The notes: generated from the letters alone by a model not told the origin. A DNA stretch of 64,000 nt from Microbacterium sp. AB (GCF_032878875.1 NZ_CP118157.1:1736001-1800000), one strand, 5' to 3'. Counted from the stretch's first letter, positions 42,351 through 52,404 are shown. Numbers and translations are program-made.

Positions 42351-43061
42351 TCAGTCTTCCATGCGGCGAAGGGGTTCTTCGTCGGCCGGCCCGGGGCGGC
42401 TCGCCGTCTCGTCCTCCGCGGGAACGTGGAGGTGACGGCGTTCGATGCGCTCGAGCACCTTCTTCCCGAGGAGGACGATCAGGAGGAAGACGGCGATGAC
42501 GCCGACGAACACGTATCCGGCATAGTGCGCCTGGTCGGCGATCTCGCGGAAGCCGGTGGCGGCCCCCGCGGCGATCGAGACGTAGGCCCCCGACCAGAGG
42601 AGACAGGCGGGCAGGGTCCACGCGATGAAACGACGGTAGGGGTACCCGCTCATCCCGACCGTGAGCGGCACGAGCGAGTGGAGGACGGGCAGGAAGCGCG
42701 AGAGGAAGATCGCGATGCCCCCACGACGGCGCAGGTAGCGCTCGGAGCGCTCCCAGTTGTGCTCGCCGATCCTCCGGCCCAGGCGCGAGTGCCGGATCCT
42801 CGGGCCGAGCCAGCGGCCGAGCGCGAAGCCGACGCTCTCCCCGACGAGCGCGCCGACCGTCACGGCGCCGCCGAGGGCGATACCCTCCCCGAGCGTGGTC
42901 ACCCCCGTCGCGGCGACGATGACGATCGTGTCGCCCGGGACGATCAGCCCGACGAGCACGCTCGTCTCGAGGGCGATCGCGACGGCGGCGAGCACCGTCC
43001 GAAGCACGGGGTCGACCGACTCCACGAGATCCAGGATCCAGAGGAGGACGTCGTTGAACAC
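42351..43061 (-). CDS. DedA-family membrane protein
   Basis: A 236-residue polytopic membrane protein with a SNARE-associated (DedA/VTT) domain. The core is [26 protein letters not shown] near 30-57, then [20 protein letters not shown] near 65. [43 protein letters not shown] near 120-162 is the most conserved segment. The cytoplasmic C-tail is highly charged. Members move or flip lipid carriers such as undecaprenyl phosphate. The GTG start is 6 nt after TATGCT (43073-43068), so it is probably leaderless. It is divergent from leuS. Confidence 0.9.
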   Translation of the reverse strand: MFNDVLLWILDLVESVDPVLRTVLAAVAIALETSVLVGLIVPGDTIVIVAATGVTTLGEGIALGGAVTVGALVGESVGFALGRWLGPRIRHSRLGRRIGEHNWERSERYLRRRGGIAIFLSRFLPVLHSLVPLTVGMSGYPYRRFIAWTLPACLLWSGAYVSIAAGAATGFREIADQAHYAGYVFVGVIAVFLLIVLLGKKVLERIERRHLHVPAEDETASRPGPADEEPLRRMED

Positions 43062-43167
43062 GCCCCGAGCATACGGGGCGACCGTGGGCGCTAACCTGGA
43101 GGCTCCCGACTTTCCGCCGCCCGGCACCCCGCGCGGCGAGCTCGATCCCGATTGGCCCCATAGCACC

Positions 43168-45720
43168 GTGTCGCAGAACCCCCCAGAGACCCCCGAGAAC
43201 GACGTCCACGCCGCCGAGGCGAAGTGGCAGGCGTACTGGAGCGAGCACGGCACGTTCCTCGCGGGAGGCGCCGAGGACACGCGTCCGCGGAAGTACGTCC
43301 TCGCGATGTTCCCGTACCCCTCGGGGGATCTGCACATGGGGCACGCGGAGAACTACCTGTACAGCGACATCGTCGCGCGGTTCTGGCGTCACCGGGGCTA
43401 CAACGTGCTGCATCCCATCGGCTGGGACTCGTTCGGCCTTCCCGCCGAGAACGCGGCGATCCAGCGGGGCACCGACCCTCGGGAGTGGACGTATGCGAAC
43501 ATCGCGCAGCAGCGGGAGAGCCTGAAGAGGTACGGCGTCTCGTTCGACTGGAGCCGCGTGCTCCACACGAGCGACGACGACTACTACCGCTGGAACCAGT
43601 GGCTCTTCCTGCAGCTGCACGAGCGCGGGCTCGCGTACCGCAAGGAGAGCCCGGTCAACTGGTGCCCGAACGACCAGACGGTGCTCGCCAACGAGCAGGT
43701 CGTCGACGGCCGGTGCGAGCGCTGCGGCGCCGTCGTCGTCAAGAAGAAGCTCACGCAGTGGTACTTCAGGATCACCGACTACGCCGATCGCCTGCTCGAC
43801 GACCTGAACCAGCTCGAGGGCTTCTGGCCGCACAAGGTGCTGCAGATGCAGCGCAACTGGATCGGCCGCTCCGTCGGGGCCGACATCGACTTCGAGATCG
43901 AGGGGCGGGCCGAGAAGGTCACGGTCTTCTCCACGCGCCCGGACACGCTGCACGGCGCGACCTTCATGGTCGTCGCCCCCGACAGCGACCTCGCGGCCGA
44001 GCTGGCGGCGGGGGCGTCGCCCGAGGTGCGGACGGCGTTCCAGGACTACCTGGAGCAGGTGCGCGCGCAGACCGACATCGAGCGACAGGCCACCGACCGT
44101 CCGAAGACGGGAGTGTTCCTCGACCGCTTCGCGATCAATCCTGTCAACGGCGAGCGCCTGCCGATCTGGGCGGCGGACTACGTGCTCGCCGACTACGGCC
44201 ACGGCGCCGTGATGGCGGTGCCCGCCCACGACCAGCGCGACCTGGACTTCGCCATCCGCTTCGACCTGCCCGTGCGGGTGGTCGTCGACACGTCCGCCTC
44301 GGTCACGGGGGCGATCCCCGTGATCGACGTGGACGACGACGGCGTGCCGATCGACCCCGCACCCGCAGACGACCCGAAGACGACCGGCGTCGCCCTCGCG
44401 GGCGACGGACGCCTCGTCAACTCCGGTGCGCTCGACGGCCTCTCCAAGCGGCACGCGATCGCACGGGTCGTCGAGTCGCTGGAGGCCGCGGGGTCGGGCC
44501 GTGCCGCCAAGCAGTACCGCCTGCGCGACTGGCTGATCTCCCGGCAGCGGTTCTGGGGCACGCCCATCCCGATGGTCCACACCGAGGACGGCCGCGTCGT
44601 GCCGGTGCCTGCGGAGCAGCTGCCGGTGCGTCTGCCGGCGGCGGAGGGCCTCGACCTCAAGCCGAAGGGCACGTCGCCCCTGGGCGCGGCCACGGAGTGG
44701 GTCACCACGACCGACCCCGAGACGGGTGCGGCGGCGCTGCGCGACCCCGACACGATGGACACGTTCGTCGACAGCTCGTGGTACTTCCTGCGGTTCCTCT
44801 CGCCCGGCAACGCGGACGTCGCGTTCGACGGACGGGACGCCGACCGCTGGGCTCCCGTGGACGCCTACATCGGCGGCGTCGAGCACGCCATCCTGCACCT
44901 GCTCTACGCGCGCTTCATCACGAAGGTGCTGTTCGACCTCGGCAAGGTCGACTTCACCGAGCCGTTCTCGAGCCTCATCAACCAGGGGATGGTCATCCTC
45001 GACGGCGCGAAGATGTCGAAGTCCAAGGGCAACCTCGTGCTGTTCAGCGACGAGCTCGCGTCGCACGGCGCGGACGCGCTGCGCGTCGCCCTCGCCTTCG
45101 CGGGGCCCGTCGAGGACGACAAGGACTGGAAGGACGTCTCGACGACCGGCGCGCAGAAGTTCCTCGCGCGCGCCCTCCGCATCGCCGGCGAGGTCTCGAG
45201 CCCGACGGACGTCCTCTGGGCCGACGGCGACGTGGCGCTGCGCCGCGTGACCCACCGGCTCCTGGCGGATGCCCCCACGCTCGTCGAGCAGACGAAGTTC
45301 AACGTCGTCGTCGCACGGCTCATGGAGCTCGTGAACGCGATCCGCAAGACGATCGACACCGGCGCGGGCGCCGACGACCCGGCCGTCCGCGAGGCGGCGG
45401 AGGTCACGGCGATGGTCCTCGACCTGTTCGCCCCGCACACCGCCGAGGAGATGTGGGAGGCGCTCGGGTACCAGCCCTCCGTGGGGCTCGTCACGTGGCG
45501 CGCGGCCGACCCGACGCTGCTCGTCGAGGAGAAGGTCACGGCGGTCGTCCAGATCGACGGCAAGGTGCGGGCGACGCTGGAGGTCTCCGCGAAGATCGAC
45601 GGTCCGTCGCTCGAGCGGCTGGCCCGGGACGACGAGCGCGTCGCGCGCGCCCTCGGCGACCGCGAGATCACCCGCGCCATCGTCCGCGCCCCCAAGGTCG
45701 TCAGCTTCTCCACGAAGTAG
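43168..45720 (+). CDS. leuS: Leucyl-tRNA synthetase
   Basis: An 850-residue class I aminoacyl-tRNA synthetase. HMGH of the HIGH motif is in [15 protein letters not shown] near 50. The editing domain with its TRPDTLHG threonine-rich motif lies near 253-260. The zinc-binding CPNDQTV then CERC lies near 170-192, and the KMSKS loop is AKMSKSKGN near 614. The C-terminal anticodon-binding and tRNA-binding domains follow. The GTG at 43168 is chosen because it gives the normal N-terminus ([16 protein letters not shown]); no good Shine-Dalgarno is visible. A TAACCT box at 43093 is a plausible promoter. Confidence 0.95.
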   Translation: MSQNPPETPENDVHAAEAKWQAYWSEHGTFLAGGAEDTRPRKYVLAMFPYPSGDLHMGHAENYLYSDIVARFWRHRGYNVLHPIGWDSFGLPAENAAIQRGTDPREWTYANIAQQRESLKRYGVSFDWSRVLHTSDDDYYRWNQWLFLQLHERGLAYRKESPVNWCPNDQTVLANEQVVDGRCERCGAVVVKKKLTQWYFRITDYADRLLDDLNQLEGFWPHKVLQMQRNWIGRSVGADIDFEIEGRAEKVTVFSTRPDTLHGATFMVVAPDSDLAAELAAGASPEVRTAFQDYLEQVRAQTDIERQATDRPKTGVFLDRFAINPVNGERLPIWAADYVLADYGHGAVMAVPAHDQRDLDFAIRFDLPVRVVVDTSASVTGAIPVIDVDDDGVPIDPAPADDPKTTGVALAGDGRLVNSGALDGLSKRHAIARVVESLEAAGSGRAAKQYRLRDWLISRQRFWGTPIPMVHTEDGRVVPVPAEQLPVRLPAAEGLDLKPKGTSPLGAATEWVTTTDPETGAAALRDPDTMDTFVDSSWYFLRFLSPGNADVAFDGRDADRWAPVDAYIGGVEHAILHLLYARFITKVLFDLGKVDFTEPFSSLINQGMVILDGAKMSKSKGNLVLFSDELASHGADALRVALAFAGPVEDDKDWKDVSTTGAQKFLARALRIAGEVSSPTDVLWADGDVALRRVTHRLLADAPTLVEQTKFNVVVARLMELVNAIRKTIDTGAGADDPAVREAAEVTAMVLDLFAPHTAEEMWEALGYQPSVGLVTWRAADPTLLVEEKVTAVVQIDGKVRATLEVSAKIDGPSLERLARDDERVARALGDREITRAIVRAPKVVSFSTK

Positions 45721-45858
45721 GCGCGCGGGTCGTCCTCGCCCGAGGATCGGGCCGATTCTCCTTCTCGTCGCGTGCACAGGGGCTGCGATGCGGCGTGTCC
45801 TGTCCACAGCGCCCACGGACGGCGCCGGGCCTCGGAGGTCCGCTCGTAGCGTGGCGGG

Positions 45859-46482
45859 GTGACCGCTGAGACAGGCTTCCGATCATCGCGCGCACGCCTG
45901 GGCGTGGGCGGGGTCGTCCTGCTCGCGCTCGGCGCCCTGGCGGTGACCGTCGGGATCGGCGTGTGGCGCGGCGTCGCCTCGCCCGTCGAGGACGTCGTGA
46001 CGTCGTCATCCGCCCCGGGGCCGACAGAGGTGGCCGTCGAGAGCGGCGAGCTGTTCGTCCACGTGTTCGGCGCCGTCCGCGAGCCCGGCCTGTACGTCCT
46101 CGATGCGGGCGCGCGCGTCGTCGACGCGATCTCCGCCGCGGGCGGCCTCGCGGACGACGCGGACCAGGCGGGCGTGAACCTCGCCCGTCCCGTGGCCGAC
46201 GGCGAGCAGCTGGCCGTGCCCGCGGTGGGAGAGTCCCCCGTCGTCGAGGGCGCGGGCGGCTCCGGCGCCGTGCCGGGAGACGCGTCCGGCGGGGTCGTCG
46301 ACGTCAACACCGCGGATGCCGCCGCGCTCGAGACGCTTCCGCGCATCGGGCCGACTCTCGCCGGGCGCATCGTGGCGTGGCGCGAGGAGAACGGTCCTTT
46401 CACGACCGTCGACGATCTGCTGGCGGTGTCGGGCATCGGCGACAAGATGCTCGAGACGCTCCGCCCGCTGGTGACGGTGTGA
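45859..46482 (+). CDS. comEA: Competence protein ComEA (DNA receptor)
   Basis: A 207-residue membrane-anchored DNA-binding protein. One transmembrane helix (VGGVVLLALGALAVTVGIGVW, residues about 16-36) is followed by an SLBB-type domain (ELFVHVFGAVREPGLYVLDAGARVVDAISAAGGL). The C-terminal double helix-hairpin-helix DNA-binding domain is VDVNTADAAALETLPRIGPTLAGRIVAWREENGPFTTVDDLLAVSGIGDKMLETLRPLVTV. The leaderless GTG lies 6 nt after TAGCGT. The stop overlaps the comEC start by 4 nt. Confidence 0.93.
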   Translation: MTAETGFRSSRARLGVGGVVLLALGALAVTVGIGVWRGVASPVEDVVTSSSAPGPTEVAVESGELFVHVFGAVREPGLYVLDAGARVVDAISAAGGLADDADQAGVNLARPVADGEQLAVPAVGESPVVEGAGGSGAVPGDASGGVVDVNTADAAALETLPRIGPTLAGRIVAWREENGPFTTVDDLLAVSGIGDKMLETLRPLVTV

Positions 46483-49049
46483 CGGGCGCGACGCGGCGCG
46501 ACCTGCGGCTTCTCCCGGGGGCCGTCGGCGCGTGGGGGGCGGCGTTCGTCTCCGTGATGCTGCCCGTCGCGGCGTCGGGCGTCGCGATCGCGCTCTGGTC
46601 CGTGCTCCTCGCCTCCCTCGGATGGATGCGTGTGCGCCGATCGACGGGCGGCGTCGCCCTCCTCGCCGTCGCGGCCGCGGCGTCGGCGGTGACGGCGACC
46701 CATGCGGCGTTCGTCCATCCCGAGCGCGACGCGGTCCGCGAGGCGTCGGTCGGCGAGGGACGGCACGTCGAGATGACGGCGTCGCTGTCGACGAAGGTCC
46801 GTCAGGTGGGAGACCGCCTCTGGTTCGAGGCGGACGTCGTCTCGCTGCGTGCCGGCGGGAGGAGCACGGAATCGCGGGTGCCGGTGACGATCGCGATCGA
46901 GCCGGCCGACCTCGGAGGCCGGGACGCCGTCGACCTCGGCGCCCACGTGGAGGTCAGGGGGACGGCGCGTGCCGCCGACGCGGGGGACCGGCCGGTGATC
47001 GTCGTCTTCGCGGACGGCGGCGAGGTCGTCCGTCCGCCGCCGCACGTGCTCGGCACGATGAGCGCACTGCGCGACGGTTTCGTCACCGAGGTCGTCGCGG
47101 GGCTCCCGGAGCCGGGCGCAGGGCTGCTGCCCGGACTCGCGGTCGGAGACACCCGCGCGGTGTCGGACGAGCTGGACCATGCGATGAAGGCGTCTTCCCT
47201 CACGCACCTCACGGCGGTCTCTGGCGCGAACTGCGCGATCGTCGTGGGCCTCGTCTTCGGGCTGGCCGCGCTGCTGAGGGTGCCCCGTGCAGGGCGTGCG
47301 GCCCTCGCGCTGCTCGCCCTCGGAGGCTTCGTCCTGCTCGTGACACCGGAGCCGAGCGTCGTCCGGGCGGCGACCATGGCGGTGATCGCGATGCTGGCGC
47401 TGCTGCGGGGACGCACCGGCGCAGGAGTCGCCGTGCTGAGCGGAGCGTGCATCGTGCTCCTCGCGATGGACCCGTGGCTGGCGACGTCGTACGGGTTCGT
47501 CCTCTCGGTCGTGGCGACGGGCGCGCTGCTGCTCCTCGCCGGGCCGCTCGCGGCGGGGCTGTCGCGGTGGATGCCCCGGGCCATCGCGCTCGCGGTCTCG
47601 GTGCCGCTGGCCGCCCAGATCGCGTGCGCGCCGATCATCGTGCTGCTCAGCCCGGAGGTCTCGGTCTACGGCGTGGTGGCGAACATGATCGCCGCGCCCG
47701 CGGCGCCCGTCGCGACGGTGATCGGGATGCTCGCGTGCGTCGTGCAGGGCATCCCCTTCCTCGCGGCCGGCCTCGCCGGCGTCGCCTGGGCGCCCTCGGC
47801 GTGGATCGCCCAGACCGCGTTCCTCTTCGCCGGGCTGCCTGCGGCGTCGCTGCCGTGGTGGGGTGGACTCCCCGGGGTCACGGCGCTGACCGTCGTCGGG
47901 GCGTGCGCCGCCGTCGTCGTCGTCCGTCCCCGCCCCGGTGGGGCGGCCCGCCGTCTGCGACGCGCATCCGCGGCCGTCCTGGCCGCGACGGTCGGCGCCG
48001 CGGCCGGCTCGGCGGCGCTCGGCGGCATCGCGGGCCCGCTCACCGTCCCGAGCGGATGGACGGTCGCGATGTGCGACGTCGGACAGGGCGACGCCGTGGT
48101 CCTGCGATCCGGGGAGGCGACGGCGCTCGTCGACACGGGTCCGGATCCCGACCGGCTCGACGCGTGCCTCTCGCGTCTGGGCGTGGGCGGGATCGATCTC
48201 CTCGTCGTCACGCACTTCGACCTCGACCACGTCGGCGGCATCCAGGCGGTGGCAGGACGCGTGGGCACGGTGCTGCACGGACCGCTCGGGACGGATGACG
48301 TCGGATGGCTCGAACGGGCGGGCGATGCGCGCCGGATCGACGCGGCGCTCGGCCTGACCGGCACGCTCGGCGATGCGGAGTGGCGCGTGCTGTGGCCCCG
48401 CGCCGACAGCAGGGCGTTCCCGGAGGGGAACGATGCGAGCGTGGTCGTCGAGGTCTCCGGCGGCGATCTGCCGAGGACGCTTCTGCTCGGCGACCTGTCC
48501 GCGTCGGCCCAGTCCGCGCTCCTCGCGACGGGCGCCGTCGCGGGGCGGTACGACGTGGTCAAGGTCTCGCATCACGGCAGCGCCGACCAGCAGCCGGCGC
48601 TCTACCGATCGGCCCGTCCCGCCCTCGCCCTCATCGGCGTGGGCGCCGACAACGGCTACGGCCACCCGGCCGACAGCATCCTCGCCGAGCTCGGCTCCCT
48701 CGGCGCGACGGTCGCACGCACCGACGCCGACGGTCTCGTGCTCGCGGGGGACTCGGACGGGGAGCTCTGGGTGTGGCGTGCGCACGAGGCCGCGGACGAG
48801 CCCCGAGAGGAGGAACCGGCCTCTACGGCTGCAGCCGGGCCGCGGCGCGGGCGACGAGGGGCTCGCGGGTCCGTCGTGCATCGGCGATCGTCTGCGCGAC
48901 CTGGTCCTGATCCGCCTCCGGACGCGACGGGGAGCCGGCGTCGAACGGGGGCTGCGGGTCGTACTCCATCGCCAGCTGCACGCGCCGGGCGACCTGCGGG
49001 CCGTACACCTCGGCGGCGACGGAGAGCGCGAAGTCGATGCCGCTCGTGA
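46479..49049 (+). CDS. comEC: Competence DNA-translocation channel ComEC/Rec2, with an unusual C-terminal read-through tail
   Basis: An 856-residue polytopic membrane protein of DNA uptake. The N-terminal soluble domain (about 90-200) is followed by the competence membrane core. LTHLTAVSGANCAIVVGLVFG near 240 and SYGFVLSVVATGALLLLAGPL near 340 are typical of that core. The C-terminal metallo-beta-lactamase-like domain has MCDVGQGDAVVLRSGEATALVDTGPDP near 530 and VTHFDLDHVGGIQ near 577. The normal end is near ELWVWRAH (residue about 770). The frame then runs on for about 85 Arg/Pro-rich residues and overlaps the DJ-1 gene on the other strand by 227 bp. The tail is probably not conserved. Confidence 0.88.
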   Translation: MTGATRRDLRLLPGAVGAWGAAFVSVMLPVAASGVAIALWSVLLASLGWMRVRRSTGGVALLAVAAAASAVTATHAAFVHPERDAVREASVGEGRHVEMTASLSTKVRQVGDRLWFEADVVSLRAGGRSTESRVPVTIAIEPADLGGRDAVDLGAHVEVRGTARAADAGDRPVIVVFADGGEVVRPPPHVLGTMSALRDGFVTEVVAGLPEPGAGLLPGLAVGDTRAVSDELDHAMKASSLTHLTAVSGANCAIVVGLVFGLAALLRVPRAGRAALALLALGGFVLLVTPEPSVVRAATMAVIAMLALLRGRTGAGVAVLSGACIVLLAMDPWLATSYGFVLSVVATGALLLLAGPLAAGLSRWMPRAIALAVSVPLAAQIACAPIIVLLSPEVSVYGVVANMIAAPAAPVATVIGMLACVVQGIPFLAAGLAGVAWAPSAWIAQTAFLFAGLPAASLPWWGGLPGVTALTVVGACAAVVVVRPRPGGAARRLRRASAAVLAATVGAAAGSAALGGIAGPLTVPSGWTVAMCDVGQGDAVVLRSGEATALVDTGPDPDRLDACLSRLGVGGIDLLVVTHFDLDHVGGIQAVAGRVGTVLHGPLGTDDVGWLERAGDARRIDAALGLTGTLGDAEWRVLWPRADSRAFPEGNDASVVVEVSGGDLPRTLLLGDLSASAQSALLATGAVAGRYDVVKVSHHGSADQQPALYRSARPALALIGVGADNGYGHPADSILAELGSLGATVARTDADGLVLAGDSDGELWVWRAHEAADEPREEEPASTAAAGPRRGRRGARGSVVHRRSSARPGPDPPPDATGSRRRTGAAGRTPSPAARAGRPAGRTPRRRRRARSRCRS

Positions 49050-49509
49050 CCCCGCCGCCCGTGATGAGGTCGCCGTCCCGGACGACCCGGGCATGCTCGG
49101 GCACGGCGCCGAGGAGCTCGAGCAGCGCGTGCGACCCCCAGTGCGTCGTCGCGCGCCTGCCGCGGAGGAGGCCCGCGGCGCCGAGCACGAAGGAGCCGGT
49201 GCACACGCTCGTCACGTAGCGGGCCCCGGCTGCCTGGGAGCGGACGAAATCGATGGCCTCCGCGTCGTCCATGAGGTCGAACGCGCCCTGGCCGCCGGGG
49301 ACCATGAGCACGTCCGCCTGAGGCGCATCCGCGAACGTCGTCGTCGGGAGGATGGAGAACCCGGAGTCGGTTCCGACGGGCTCGATCCGATGCCACACGA
49401 GGTCGACGGCCGCGTCCGGCAGCCGTGAGAAGAGCTGGACGGGCCCGGTGAGATCCAGCTGTGTGACCTGCGGGAAGAGGAGAGCCACGAAGCGCACGGG
49501 CGTCGACAT
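48823..49509 (-). CDS. DJ-1/PfpI-family protein (isonitrile-hydratase-like)
   Basis: A 228-residue class I glutamine-amidotransferase-fold protein. It shows FPQVTQLDLTGPVQLFSRL near 13-31 (the Asp-Leu-Thr-Gly-Pro block of isonitrile-hydratase-like members), VPGGQGAFDL near 70 and the nucleophile elbow VTSVCTGSFVLGAAGLL (catalytic Cys near 104). TTHWGSH follows, where a His pairs with the Cys. The last 30 residues are basic. It may hydrate isonitriles or deglycate proteins. Its start fits a GATACT box 6 nt upstream. Its 3' end overlaps the comEC frame. Confidence 0.88.
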   Translation of the reverse strand: MSTPVRFVALLFPQVTQLDLTGPVQLFSRLPDAAVDLVWHRIEPVGTDSGFSILPTTTFADAPQADVLMVPGGQGAFDLMDDAEAIDFVRSQAAGARYVTSVCTGSFVLGAAGLLRGRRATTHWGSHALLELLGAVPEHARVVRDGDLITGGGVTSGIDFALSVAAEVYGPQVARRVQLAMEYDPQPPFDAGSPSRPEADQDQVAQTIADARRTREPLVARAAARLQP

Positions 49510-49672
49510 GGGACCAGTATCCCAGCCGTGCCGCAGCGCCGCTCCGGATCGGCGGCGATTGGCCGGCGTCGTGCCGACATGGGAAACTGGCCTGGACGCC
49601 GGATCGGGCTGTCAGGATTCCTCCGCACCGCACATAGACGGGGTGAAGGGGCACGCACCGGAGGTGGAGAGC

Positions 49673-50194
49673 ATGCGCCGTCGCCAGGTGTTCAGCGACC
49701 TCTTCGCGTCCTACTACGCCTTGATCGTCCGATATGTGGAGCGTCGTGTATGGAACAGAGCGATAGCGGAGGAGATCGCCTCCGAGACCTTCGAAGTGGT
49801 GTGGCAGAAGCTCGATCCGGAGGATCCGCCGGGGCTTCCCTGGCTGTACCGGACGGCGGCCTTCAAGATCTCGAACCACCGCGCACGGGAGGAGCACCGG
49901 CTCCGGGCGGACGCCGCGCTGCAGCGCGAGGCGGCGGAGGCGGCGGATCCCGGCGACGACGGCTCGCGGATGGACATGCGGCGCGCGATCGGGGACCTGC
50001 CGGACCGCGAGCGGGAGGCGATCGCGCTCACCTACTGGGAGGGGCTCTCGGCTCTCGAGGTGGCGGAGGTCCTCGACTGCAGCGTCGCGGCGGTCTGGAA
50101 GCTCCTCAGCCGCGCGAGGGCGAGGCTGAGGACGGCGCTCTCGGAGGACGCCGACGCATCCGAGGGGAGGTCCGAGCATGCCCTTGAGCGGTGA
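49673..50194 (+). CDS. RNA polymerase sigma-70 family factor (ECF type)
   Basis: A 173-residue sigma factor. Region 2 is FSDLFASYYALIVRYVERRVWNRAIAEEIASETFEVVWQKLD (about 7-50). Region 4 is IGDLPDREREAIALTYWEGLSALEVAEVLDCSVAAVWKLLSRARARLR (about 105-152). The short linker is typical of ECF factors. GGAGG lies 9 nt upstream of the ATG at 49673. The next gene starts inside its 3' end (17-nt overlap), which suggests a sigma plus partner pair, where the partner is membrane-anchored. Confidence 0.92.
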   Translation: MRRRQVFSDLFASYYALIVRYVERRVWNRAIAEEIASETFEVVWQKLDPEDPPGLPWLYRTAAFKISNHRAREEHRLRADAALQREAAEAADPGDDGSRMDMRRAIGDLPDREREAIALTYWEGLSALEVAEVLDCSVAAVWKLLSRARARLRTALSEDADASEGRSEHALER

Positions 50195-51173
50195 CGAGCT
50201 CGACCGTCTCATCCGCGCCGCGGACCCGGCCCGGACGCCGCGGTCGGCGGGCGGATCCGCGCTGGCGGTCCGAGACCGCATCATGGCCTCCGCGCCGGCG
50301 GCCGACGCGCGCCGTCGTGCCGCGCGGCGACCGGTCGTCCTCTGGAGGCGGGCCCTCCTCGCGGCGGCGGCCGCGTCGGCGCTGGTCCTCGCCGTGGTCT
50401 TCGTCGCGCCGTTCGGCGGGCAGACGGCCGTCGCCCTCACACCGCCGCCCCTCCCGTATGCGCCGACGGACGAGACGGTCGACGACGTCGTGGAGACGGC
50501 GGACGCGACTCTTCTCGCGTCCGCGGGTTCCGACGCGCCCCAGCGGAAGGGGACGTCACTCGGCTGGTATCTGGACATCGCGCACTCGGCCACAGACGTC
50601 GAGGTCGTCGCGATCGCCCCGGAGATCACCGACCTCGCCTGGGATGAGGAGCTCGCCGGGAGGCTCACGGTCACGGCGGCGGCGACGTACGGGAGCGACG
50701 GCTCGGAATCTCCCGTCGACGACGCACCGGCGCCCGGCACCGTGATCCGGGACGAACGATTCGCGGCGGGGCAGGCTCCGGTGTCGGTCGTGACGCCTCC
50801 GGGCGACGACCGGGAAGAGATGCTCGAGGCGCTCCGCGGCGTGGGGCTCCCCGACGAGTATTCGGCTGCGGACCTCATGCAGGCGGTCGATGCGCTGTTC
50901 TTCTCGTGGACGCTGACAGATCGCCAGCATTCCGTCCTCCTCGACCTGCTGCGGGAGGCGGACGGCCTGGCCGTGCAGGGGAGCGCCGAGGACCGCGCGG
51001 GTCGTCCGATCGTCGGGATCAGCGCGCGGACGGACGGCATCCACGAGCTCACGCTCCTCGTGTCCGCGGAGACGGGACGGATCACGGGGCTCGAGACCGC
51101 GCTCACAGAGCCGTACGAGGTCCTCGACGCGGGCTCCGTCATCAGCTACGTGATGTGGGACGCGACGGCCTGA
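50178..51173 (+). CDS. Membrane partner of the sigma factor (CU044_5270-like, possible anti-sigma)
   Basis: A 331-residue protein with one transmembrane helix (LLAAAAASALVLAVVFVAPFG, about 60-80). A cytoplasmic N-terminal segment of about 55 residues contains the Arg-rich RRRAARRPVVLWRR. The extracytoplasmic domain of about 240 residues includes TSLGWYLDIAHSATDVEVVAIAPEI and the C-terminal GRPIVGISARTDGIHELTLLVSAETGRITGLETALTEPY. It matches the CU044_5270 family, commonly found downstream of ECF sigma genes and thought to be a sensor or anti-sigma. The overlapping start indicates translational coupling. Confidence 0.78.
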   Translation: MPLSGDELDRLIRAADPARTPRSAGGSALAVRDRIMASAPAADARRRAARRPVVLWRRALLAAAAASALVLAVVFVAPFGGQTAVALTPPPLPYAPTDETVDDVVETADATLLASAGSDAPQRKGTSLGWYLDIAHSATDVEVVAIAPEITDLAWDEELAGRLTVTAAATYGSDGSESPVDDAPAPGTVIRDERFAAGQAPVSVVTPPGDDREEMLEALRGVGLPDEYSAADLMQAVDALFFSWTLTDRQHSVLLDLLREADGLAVQGSAEDRAGRPIVGISARTDGIHELTLLVSAETGRITGLETALTEPYEVLDAGSVISYVMWDATA

Positions 51174-51285
51174 CGAGGCATCGAGGGAATCGACGTGTCA
51201 GGATCTGCCGCCAGCACACACAACCTCAGTGAGAGGCGTCGTGCACCCGGAGCACAGGGCGCCGACGACACCGAGGACGGATGGC

Positions 51286-51738
51286 ATGAGACGACTCATG
51301 ACGATCATCGCGATGGCGATCTCCCCGATCGCCTTCGCTCAGCCGGCAACGGCGGAGGAGCCCCTCCATCCCGACGTCGCCTATGCGCTGGCGGCCGTGC
51401 CGGGCGGCGTCGCACTGGACAGCCGGAACGCGATGTGGCCGGAGCTGGGGATGGAGCTGACCGTGCCGGCGGACGTGGCCGCACGCGCGGCCGTCGGGCG
51501 TTGCGCGTCGGGGAGGGTGTGCGCGTTCGCGCAGGGCTCCGGCGCCGGGACGATGCTGTCGTGGACGGGATGCAGCAACTATTCGACCGCCGCACTCGGG
51601 CAAGTGCGCTCGATCGCGAACGCGCGCACGAGCGGACAGTTCCATGCGCGGAGCGGCTCCACGATCCTCGCGACCGCCTCGGCCGGCACGCGCGTGAACG
51701 TGTCCGGCTCGGTGGACAACGTCCGGTGCGTGCCGTGA
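51286..51738 (+). CDS. Secreted peptidase-inhibitor-like protein (I36 family)
   Basis: A 150-residue protein with a Sec signal peptide (MRRLMTIIAMAISPIAFAQPATA, cleavage about 23). The mature part has an I36-like beta/gamma-crystallin pattern (GRCASGRVCAFAQGSGAGTMLSWTGCSNYST then a Cys near the end), with disulfide-forming cysteines. I36 members inhibit metalloproteases; whether this one does is not shown. The ATG at 51286 gives a proper signal peptide; longer in-frame starts exist at 51229. The end overlaps the next gene by 4 nt (GTGA). Confidence 0.7.
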   Translation: MRRLMTIIAMAISPIAFAQPATAEEPLHPDVAYALAAVPGGVALDSRNAMWPELGMELTVPADVAARAAVGRCASGRVCAFAQGSGAGTMLSWTGCSNYSTAALGQVRSIANARTSGQFHARSGSTILATASAGTRVNVSGSVDNVRCVP

Positions 51739-52343
51739 CGGCGATCGACGCCTCTCGCCGGCCGCCGGAAGCGAGCGCTCTGCGGCGCGCGACGTGGCCC
51801 GACCTTCCGCTGCTCGTCCGGCTCACGCTGCAGGACGCGTTGCGCAGGCATCCCGGCGTGCGTCGTCCGTTCCTCCTCGGCGTCGCCGCCGTGGCGGCGG
51901 TCGGCGTCCTCGCGGGCGCGCTCGGCGCGCCGGCGGCGGGGCTCGCGGCGCTCTGGGCCGTCGCGACGACGTCGTCGGTCATCGCCGCGGTCGTTCTCCT
52001 CGTCGCAGGCGATGTCGCGCGGCGGCTGGTGTCGCGCAACCGGGACATCGTGCTGTCGTCGCGGCGCGATGCCTCCGTGGACATCCGTCGTCCCGCGGAG
52101 GACCTGCTGGTCTTCTCCCATCACGTGGCGCTCGATCGCGGCGCGGGCGAAGGGCGTGCGCTGCGCGAGATGCTCTCCGCGGCGGTCGGGACGACGGCCG
52201 TCGCCGCACGCATGATCGTGCCGAGCGTGGAGTTCGCCGCCGTCGTCATGGGGGAGTTCCCGAACCTCGTCCTGCGCGACGCGGGCGGCGTCCTCGAGCT
52301 GTCCGCCCCCGGCGGCACGCCGTCCGACGCCGGGAAGGGCTGA
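51735..52343 (+). CDS. Hypothetical membrane protein
   Basis: A 202-residue protein of unknown function. Two adjacent hydrophobic helices (FLLGVAAVAAVGVLAGALGAPAAGLAALWAV and SSVIAAVVLLVAGDV, about 45-93) follow a basic N-terminal region. A C-terminal soluble region (FSHHVALDRGAGEGRALREMLSAAVGTTAVAARMIVPSVEFAAVVMGEFPNLVL) looks helical. No catalytic motif is visible. Its GTG overlaps the I36 stop, so it is co-translated with that secreted protein. Confidence 0.62.
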   Translation: MTAIDASRRPPEASALRRATWPDLPLLVRLTLQDALRRHPGVRRPFLLGVAAVAAVGVLAGALGAPAAGLAALWAVATTSSVIAAVVLLVAGDVARRLVSRNRDIVLSSRRDASVDIRRPAEDLLVFSHHVALDRGAGEGRALREMLSAAVGTTAVAARMIVPSVEFAAVVMGEFPNLVLRDAGGVLELSAPGGTPSDAGKG

Positions 52344-52404
52344 GCAGGTCACGACGGCGGAGGGGCTGCGTGGGGATGTCCGCGCGCGCCGATAGGCTGG
52401 ACGC

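Noticed and set aside
43062..43167. T-box or attenuator before leuS
   Set aside because: The stretch is about 100 nt with no T-box sequence and no specifier-stem pattern that I can recognise; only a TAACCT box is visible.
41314..45816. A 1500-codon open frame on the minus strand opposite leuS
   Set aside because: It is mostly the antisense shadow of leuS. Only its 3' end (41314-42345) is a real gene, the DUF2183 protein. Very GC-rich DNA leaves other frames open for long stretches.
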